Origin: Trichopria drosophilae
Taxonomy: Eukaryota > Arthropoda > Insecta > Hymenoptera > Diapriidae
DNA length: 64,000 nucleotides
Assembly (NCBI GenBank): GCA_030407085.1
Contig: CM059582.1
Span: 3,100,001 to 3,164,000, forward strand
Direction of reading: 5' to 3'
A program made the position numbers and the translations under genes. The notes beneath the pieces are model-generated. The model did not search any database. It was given only the letters and a program-made list of their open reading frames with translations, and was not told the DNA's origin. This document shows, in pieces, positions 12,401-21,400 of the stretch (its first letter is position 1; every line of letters starts with the position of its first letter).

Positions 12401-15400
12401 CATTTCTTTGGAAATTGTTTCAGACAAAAGTTTAAGGATTTTTCCTGGGATATTTAATGGTAGCACAGAATTTGACCTTGAACATGACCTTGAAGGTTAT
12501 TTCAAGGTCAAGTTTGTTTTTTTTAATGGAAACTGCTATTTTTTTCACGGATTCGGAGAGAGCACAAAATTTTACGTCCAAATAAGCTATGGCCGTTTTT
12601 TCGGCAATGTCATTTCAAGGCCAAACTACTCCCGGAACAGCGAATTAACTCAGCAAGAGGCACCATTGAATTTAACCTTGAAAATTACCTTGAGGCTTAT
12701 TCTAAGCTCAAGACTATTTTTTTTTTAATTGGAACCCCGTTTCATTTTCGTAACGTTTCCAGAGTTTCCAGAGTGCAATGCATTATCGCCGTCACGGGAG
12801 TTTTAAGTTTCACCTTGAAATGACCTTGCCGAAAAAAACGGCCATAGCATATTCGGACGTAAAATTTTGTGCTCTTTCCGAATCCGTGAAAAAAAATAGG
12901 GGTTCCTATTTAAAAAAATTAACTTGACCTTGAAATAACCTTCAAGGTCATGTTCAAGGTCAAATTCAATATCGCCATTAAATAGCCAGGGAAAAATCCT
13001 GAAACTTTTGTCTGAAACATTTTCCTCGAAAATGCACTCCCGCTGAGATATTTTGCTGTTCCGGGACTTTTGGATCACCCTGTATATATTCGATTAAGTT
13101 GAAAATAATATACAAAAATTTGCAATAATTTTTTTAAATTGAAACCTTGCAACATTTTAAAATATATTTATCACCATTACACGATGTTAGAATGTGGACT
13201 AATTATGATTTGCTTGGAATATGAATGTTTGGCAGATATAAATATTGTTTAATAAAATATTTGTTGCATATCCAAAATTGAATAAACATCACATCAATGG
13301 AATTTTACTCTAAATTGTAATAATCAATCTTACACAATTAAACAGATCGTAATTTTGCTAATGAATTTTATGTCCATCCATGCGACTTAAAAAATTCGCC
13401 TTTTTCTTTTTCCTGATTATTTTTATGTAATATAAGGAAGATAACAGCTATTTAAATCCGCGATTACAAGGTTGTAAAAATTGTTGAATATCTGCATCTA
13501 CGTGGGCACTTAACGGAGTCCATCCATTAATAAAAAGTTGGATTACGGAAACTCGAAAGTAAAATCTTTTAACCCTTTGCGTCATAGTATCATAGACGTC
13601 ATCATTTCTTTTACAATTTATTACGATATTACGAAATTCTGCTAGCTGCATAAATTTATTTTATACTATTCAAAAATTGAAAATATGTATTAATAAAAAA
13701 TTGTTTTTTTATAAAAATTGTTATTTAAAAAATGTTTTTTTTTTCTCATAAAATTGCGAATTAATTGATCAACTGAAATGAGTAACAGAACAAACATTTA
13801 TGTAAAAAGTATTTACTATTTTTCTACTACCATTTATTCACTATTTCAATCTGAGGTTTTGTCACGTAGAGAAAGGTAGTCGTTCGTGAATGAAATGGTT
13901 TAACAAAATAAAGAATTAAATAGTTTTCAGTTATATCAGTTTATTTGTAATAATTTAGTTCCCTTTCAATTACGGCTACGTAGTAAAATGTGTTACAAAT
14001 CCGAAAAATTGAATACATCAATCTAGTACATCCAGTGGAACGAAACATTGTTTTTAACGTCTTAATTCCAAATTTTTAAACAAACATCAAATAGATAGGG
14101 GAGGCGGGGGTTGTACCGCTCAGTGGGTAATTCCGCTCACTCATATTTCTCAACCTTCCGTTAAGTTAAAATTATTTTTTATATTTTTTTACTAAAGAAC
14201 TTTATGTCAAAATCTAATTTCAACAAAAAATTTACATAGTTTATTGCTAAAAGTTGATTAAAAAAAAATTGGAAAGTTTTGTAACGTAGTTGACATAAAT
14301 ACGATAAGAATTGGTCTTTACAATATACGGGTTTCCATCTTTTTACTAGTACCCAATGGGAAAAAATATGAACAAATAGACTTGTTGTACTGTTAATTAC
14401 CAAATGGTATTTGGTAAACTACTAAAAACCACATTGACTTTTAATTATTCATTACTTTTCAACGCGGCGCGTTAGTGGGTAACACCGCTCACAGAGTTTA
14501 TGGCATATTTCACATATTGTTGATCAAATAAATGTACAGAAAGTACTAAAATAATGGATATTTGAAATGGAACTTCTTGTAATTAATCATATACATCGAA
14601 TGTACACAAGTGAGTTAACAACAAATTGATTTATAATATCATTGAATTTCATAGGTTAGGTACATTCATTATTTATGAATCATTAATTTGAATCCATTCT
14701 TCTTTACCATTTTCATTGCCTGTACTGATATTTCTTCATTACATCTTCATTACATCTTCATTACATTGTTTCTAAGTGTATATGAATAAGTTTAACAACT
14801 TAAATTTAGTGAGCGGTATTACCCACATTGACAGGAGATACTGTTGGATCTTTGATATTTATTAAATTCTATAATTCAATACGTTTAGCGTTAGTAAACA
14901 TTCAGATCTTCTTGTATATTACTGTCGGGGCTTTATAGAATCGATTTCAATCGTTAAACAAATCTAAAATTATTTATGCATTTATTAAAAGCGATACTTT
15001 CCTTAGGTGAGCGGTACACCCACGCCTCCCCTACGTTTCGACTGATTATATTGTACTTCATATCTAGTAATTGAAAATGTATGAAAATGCACTCTGTTTC
15101 ATAGTATGCGTAAAGTTTGACTATACCGGAAAATTCGGCTTTTCGCACCTGAAAAAGGGGTGCACCTCAAAAACCCGACCAATCAGAAAAGAGACACTTA
15201 AAAACTCCGATATTCAAAAACCAGACAATTACAAAAACAGGCATTCTTTTGAATGGTTTTTACCAGACATTTTCAACCAGATATTTCAAAAAACAGACTT
15301 TAAAAAAATAATAATAATAATAATAATAATAATAGACGTCTTTATTGGTCACGTAAAGACAGTACATTATTCCTTTACAATGCCAAGGGGCGAGTCACAA

Positions 15401-18400
15401 CTTTTACGAAGCTGCTTTGCAGACTGACCACTATGTTTGCATTTTGAAATGTCTGGTTTTCAGTGTCTGTTTTTTTTAAATGTTTGGTTTTTGAATGTCG
15501 AGTTTTACGGATCACGACTTAGAGGAGTACGACTTTTAAGGATACTACCAAAAAAAAAAACAGTTTTCGAGTATAAACATTCTACTTTACGTACCGGCCC
15601 TATTCAATCGCAGGTTAAAATACGTTGTTTAAAGTCAAACTTTACACCCTCATTTCAAAATCAACGCTGCTTACTCATTTTTGTCGATCTAAAGAAAGCA
15701 TTTGATACTCTTGACCATACTATTTTCATAGACGAATTACAAAACTATGGCACCAGACAAAATAATGACTTTATAAATATAGAAAATTGGTGCACTGCAA
15801 ATACACAATCTTTAAATTAAAAAAAAATCAGTTAGCACTTTCGGGTGCTAAAAGTCAGTATATCCTAATTAAGAAATTTAACACTGCATGTTTCTACCTG
15901 CTACACGCATTCACTCTACAAAACTTGTAAAAATATAAATGTTACTAATACCATAAAATATCTAAGACTGGAAATAGTCATTCTTAATGGAATAATCATA
16001 TCAACAACCTTGTAAGAAAACTAGAATATATTTCTTCAATTCTTTGCGACATGTACTCTCTAACAACTGCATAATATCTGTTTATAAGAGCAATTGTCAA
16101 GCAATATGAAGCTATGGCATATTCGCGTGGAGCAGTGCTTATCAAATCATAATTAAACCTCCCGAAATTCTCAACAGGAAAATCCTAAAAACTATATTAA
16201 GAAAACAATACAGCTATCCAACAAACCAACTACATAATGCAACCAAAACGTTAAATGTAAACAAAATGCATGAACTGAGGACTATATATTATTATATATT
16301 TCACAATCTTCCACAATTGATATAAAGATCTTGATCATCAAACTTGATTCCAAGTCTTAACACCTTCAAGCGGACAACCTTTGGCCAAAGAGCACATGAT
16401 TATACAACACAAGTGCTATTTAAACTGGTGACTTCAAACTTTAGTGAAAAGATTTATACACGGAAAGAAATAGATGTTCCCGGGTAACATCCTGATGGTA
16501 CTGGACATCATCTGATGGTATCCCGTACCATCAGTATGGTATCCGGTGACATCAGTATGTTATCGGTCTCAATAATGTTCTCTCTGTACTAGCATCCAAA
16601 AGAAATCTTTCTACGTTAAAATACAAGACTATTTATTGCGACAGGACCTATTATTGTGGTCATCTCTGAAAACTTCAGTATCAAAACCTGCCAGAACCTA
16701 TACTGCATCATTATAATATTATTATTAATGTTTATCTGTTATAAATGTATACATTTAAAAAATATCTGTATGTTTTTACCTTAATTCTATTATCTTGGTG
16801 TACGGGTCGAAAACCCGACAAATAAAAAAGCCGAGAGGTCGAAAAACCGACATTTAAAAAGACGACAGACAAAAAACCGACACTTCAAAATGCCGACAGT
16901 CGAAAAACCGAATTGTCAAAAAACGACAGTCAAAAATCCCACAGTGAAAAATCCGACATTTCAAAAACCGACAGGCAAACAGTCGACACGACGAAAAGAC
17001 GATAGTAGAAAAACCGAATGTCATAATACCGATATTAAAAAAACCGACACAATAAAGACACCGATATTCAAAAAACTGACAGGCAAAAAGCCGACGCGTC
17101 AAAAAACTGATAGTTGAAAAACTGAAATGTCATGATACCAACATTTCGAAGAATCGAATGCCAAAAAGTTGACAATCGAAAAGCCGACAGTAAAAAAACT
17201 GACACTTCGGAAATTGACTGCCCGCTTGTTGATGTGTTTATTTTTTTGTGTCGGCTTTTTGGAAGTCGGTTCTTCATAGTGTCAACTACGTGACTGTCGG
17301 TATTATGATAATTCGGTTTTTCGACCACCCCTTTATCTTGTCTTATTTTTTCAACGTAGCTCAAAATTGTGTTTTTGATTGCACACGCATTATAACGTGA
17401 ATCCAAATAAAATAGAAAATATATACGAAATTTTTAATGTTCAGACACACCGTTCAGACACATGCAAATTTTTGTACAAATGGCGGGTTGAAATGTCACG
17501 ATTTGCCCCCTTTAACCCATATATCTATTTTGATTTTTTTAAATGTATTCTTTATGAAAAATTCACTTACTTGCATGCTTCCAGAGATTGTCTCTCGCTC
17601 GCTCAGGATTTCGTGGAGTGGTCGCGTACCCATCGTATTTCGCAGCGTCGTTTGGGCAAGGAGACGAGTACTGTGATGGGCATTTTCCACATTGGCTATT
17701 GAAATCGTTGCATTGTTTACGCGATAATAGACAACAGCATCCACGGATACTGTGACGCTGTCTTTTGTTAGTACCTGTCAAAACCAACAATTAAAAGTTA
17801 TGTATGTGTCACTATTTATTTTCAATATTTGAGGACTTTCTCGTAATGTTTTCGTTTTTGGTTTTAGCGGTTAAATTACATCTGCATGACAGTATATATA
17901 CTGATTGTAGTAAAGTTTTTGACTGAATCATCGACATGCTTTTAGATGAAAAAATTTGTATCCATTCATAAATCAATATGTTCACATTTATAATTTCTTA
18001 TCTAGCTACGCTTTAAAACTATTTGAGTCTATTTTCAGCTCACAGTTGTAGAAAATAGGGAAAATTCGGTTCGATTACATTTCAGTTCTTTGAAGTAAAA
18101 TATATATTCTATTCGCTAAATATAAAGCGCTATTCGAAATCAAGCTTTTTTATCAACCATCATCCATTTCCGATGACTGGGTACGAGTAGAGGGATTCAA
18201 ACTTAATGCAAAATAAGTAAGATTGACTACAGGAGCGTGAGATTGAAACGCAGTCTTATTGGATTGTACAACTGACTCTAATAATTTTAGCGTCAAAGAT
18301 CCTGGACCTTCTCTACAGTGGTTTTTGATTGAAAAACATATCAGATATTACTTATAGACCAATCTTATGTTCTTTATTATCTTTATAAATACAATACTCC

Positions 18401-21400
18401 CTTCCAATACCGGGCACCTCCTAATATTATCCACAGTCCCCTCAATCTTAGCCTTTTCACTCGACAGGTGTCATATCACGCATTTGCAATGTCTCACTTG
18501 GAAATCGGCCGCAAGTTATGTTTCGCATATTATATGTGCGTTCTCTCATTACATTTACATAATGGAGGAAAGATTCGTACTTCGTTCGGCTAGTATGGGA
18601 GGGGGGGGGGGGGTTAAACAAAAGTTTAGGCTAATATTGGGAGGATTCACAGCAAATGACTTAGTAACATGTGAGATAATTAACATAAAATTGCGGGATG
18701 CCTGACTAACTTTGAAAAAAATCGATCATTTGGTGTTGCATATAACTATCTGAGAATATGTTCTTAAATGCCGAGTAGAACCGAAAATGTATTTATAATG
18801 TTGTAAGAGACAATTCCATTACGTAAAAGAAACGAAATTAAACTTTAAACGCGTTTTTTTCGAAATGGCATGTTTACTTCGGTAATTAAAATTACTGAAC
18901 CGATTTTTTTGAAACTGGGCAAGCTCATTCGATATATAAAAATCTTTTCCATAAAAAAAAAACAACTGGTTTGGTTTGTAGTGAAAATTATATTTGACTG
19001 TTTGAGACGTTGTGAAAACTGTATATTTTTTAAAATCCTTCTATCAAATCCTAGTTTTTACGTTTACTAAAACTAAATTTATCCCTATTTATTTTTCAGA
19101 TGATCCAGTTGCATACAATAAAAATAAACTTAACAGTAGTATTTTTCAACAAAAAAATTACTAAACGGTGTTCAATGTATGAACTTTAAGATGACAAAAT
19201 GATTGTTGAAAAAAGTTTCGTAGTTTCTTTAAAAAAAAAGTCGTGACAATGACCTATTTTTTATGCTGCAAGTGGGGAACCTTAAGTTATAATTTGATCT
19301 TGAATTGGAATATTTTTATACGAATAGAGCGATCAAAACAGCTTATTTCCCGCAGACACAAACAAAATAAGTTTACAATGCAATGTTAATAAGTTATTTC
19401 CGTTATAATGATTTCCACGTGTAGCATAATACTGTAATAGGTTAAAATAATTCTGAAAAATATATCGTTATAATATAACGGTAAAAAACATGCATTTTTC
19501 TTACGTTTTTTTAAAATTTTATTTCTAAAACACGAGTATGTAATTACCGTAACATACATAATGTCCCTGAGCACAGGAGAAAATTATAACCGTGTTGCAG
19601 GCGGAAACGAGACACCCCAAACCGATTATGCTCGGGTTCGTCTTTTTACAGGCTTACCGTTGGTATTATGAATAAAAAATGCCTAAAACCTTTATTCAAA
19701 GAGAATTCTATACTCTATTTTTTTGTAACATACATATCACCAGGAATTCCTCAAAATATTTGCTATAAAGCTATGAAAACAAATTTTCCAAGGATATTCA
19801 TCAGACAAAAATTCATTTCTGAGGTAAGACAATCAGCAATTCGCCGAATTTTCTTCATGACAATTAAAAAGCTAAATATTTAAATAATAAAAGATTGTTT
19901 TAATCGAACCAGCTGATGCTATTAAAGTGGATTTCAGACGTATAGTACAATCAGTATAGGTTTTATATACTTTCATGACATTCAGGGTGCGGAAAACGAC
20001 GTTTACCTTCAATGTTGATGCAAATTCAATGAATTACTCACCTCCTGTGGTGGCACGTCATATGTTCGTGTGCGCAAATCGACGCGGGCGTAACTATCGA
20101 CGCATGGCAGAATAAAGAAAATACCTGTGAAATAAGTAAATATTTTAAGTCGACCCTACACAAAATGGTATATAACTATCCTAATAACTATTATGTCAAA
20201 ATGTACTTAAGACATTTCAATAGTAAAGTGCATGAATGAATGTATTAGGTGTCACTTTACTAAATCATGTGACTAAAATAGTGTACTTAAGGATACAATA
20301 AATCATTTATAAAAGAATATTTTCGTAGAATACAAAACCATAAGTATTTTTATATTAATTTTTATTATTTAATTGTCTTTTTTTCAGTAGTTTTGCTTCC
20401 ATAATTTTCAAATTTGAAGGTGAATTGGTTTTATTCGTTTTTTACAATAATTTTAAAATCGATTATAATATATTTTTGCTTAAAGGATTAAACCAAAATG
20501 AAAATATTTTACAATGCTAATACTATAATATATAGATGGAACAATCTAAAGTACGCTGTAAACAAAATAAATAAAAAATTATGAATTGATTTTCTTGTGT
20601 TCACCTCGTTTGTACTGTGAAAATGTTGGAAAACTATTATGATCATCATAAAGATGGAATTTTTTTTACGATTTATGAAATTTTTTTTTTATTAGATTCG
20701 CCGGGATTTGAACCCGGGCCCTTTCGACTGTCGGTCAAATGATCCATGACCTTACGATAAAGTGAAAAATTTCATTTTTCCTGCATTTTCACAATTCAGA
20801 ATTGTGCTGACAATAAATAACAAATTTATTGTATTTTATTCTTCGATTATGTTTGAAAATTATGATATATATAAATAAAAACTTTTATTTTTTTATGAGA
20901 TGTAAATAAAAACTTTTATCATTAATTTGATATATAATTACCCGGTCCTTTTGCTCCACCGGATAGAAGTCTTCCAAGTCGGAATATCACAGCTCTTTCG
21001 TATTCCTGAACCACCTGAGTAATAGAATAATGATTAGTCTAGAAGTTCAACCTTAAATGATTAAAGTATCCACTTGTTATACTGGAGAAGTACAGGCTAT
21101 AATAGATTAAACATTTATTCATAGCTCATTACAAACATTTTATAGGTACCGAATAATAAGTTGCGATATGCGACAAAAACAGACATAATAAAACAATAGT
21201 GAGTAATGAACTATACCAAAATAGTTGCATTCATCTAAAAAAAAACACCGACAAATCAAAAAGCCGACAGTTGAAAAACCGACAGTCAAAAAGACGACAC
21301 GTAAAAAATAAAACCATCGACGCAGGAGGACAGTTATTTTTTGAACTATCGGCTTTTTTGATTTATCGGTTTTTCGACCTGCATCCTCAAAAATTTGTTA

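Noticed and set aside
12090..13078. Open frames of 78-110 codons beginning with nearly the same peptide
   Set aside because: They are translations of the inverted and tandem arms of the foldback element; identical peptide from both strands shows repeat structure, not a gene.
13448..13651. Minus-strand frame with GWTPL, ankyrin-like
   Set aside because: One five-residue resemblance with no second repeat or splice context.
16854..17406. Regular AAAAACCGACA units considered as a CRISPR-like array
   Set aside because: Units are imperfect with no unique spacers, the genome is eukaryotic, and the array folds back on itself like the other copies of the family.
18367..18705. 112-codon frame through the poly-G run
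   Set aside because: The glycine run comes from the homopolymer and the rest has no recognisable domain.
20681..20755. Functional tRNA gene
   Set aside because: The acceptor stem and anticodon arm cannot be formed and an A tail is present; kept as a retroposed fragment.
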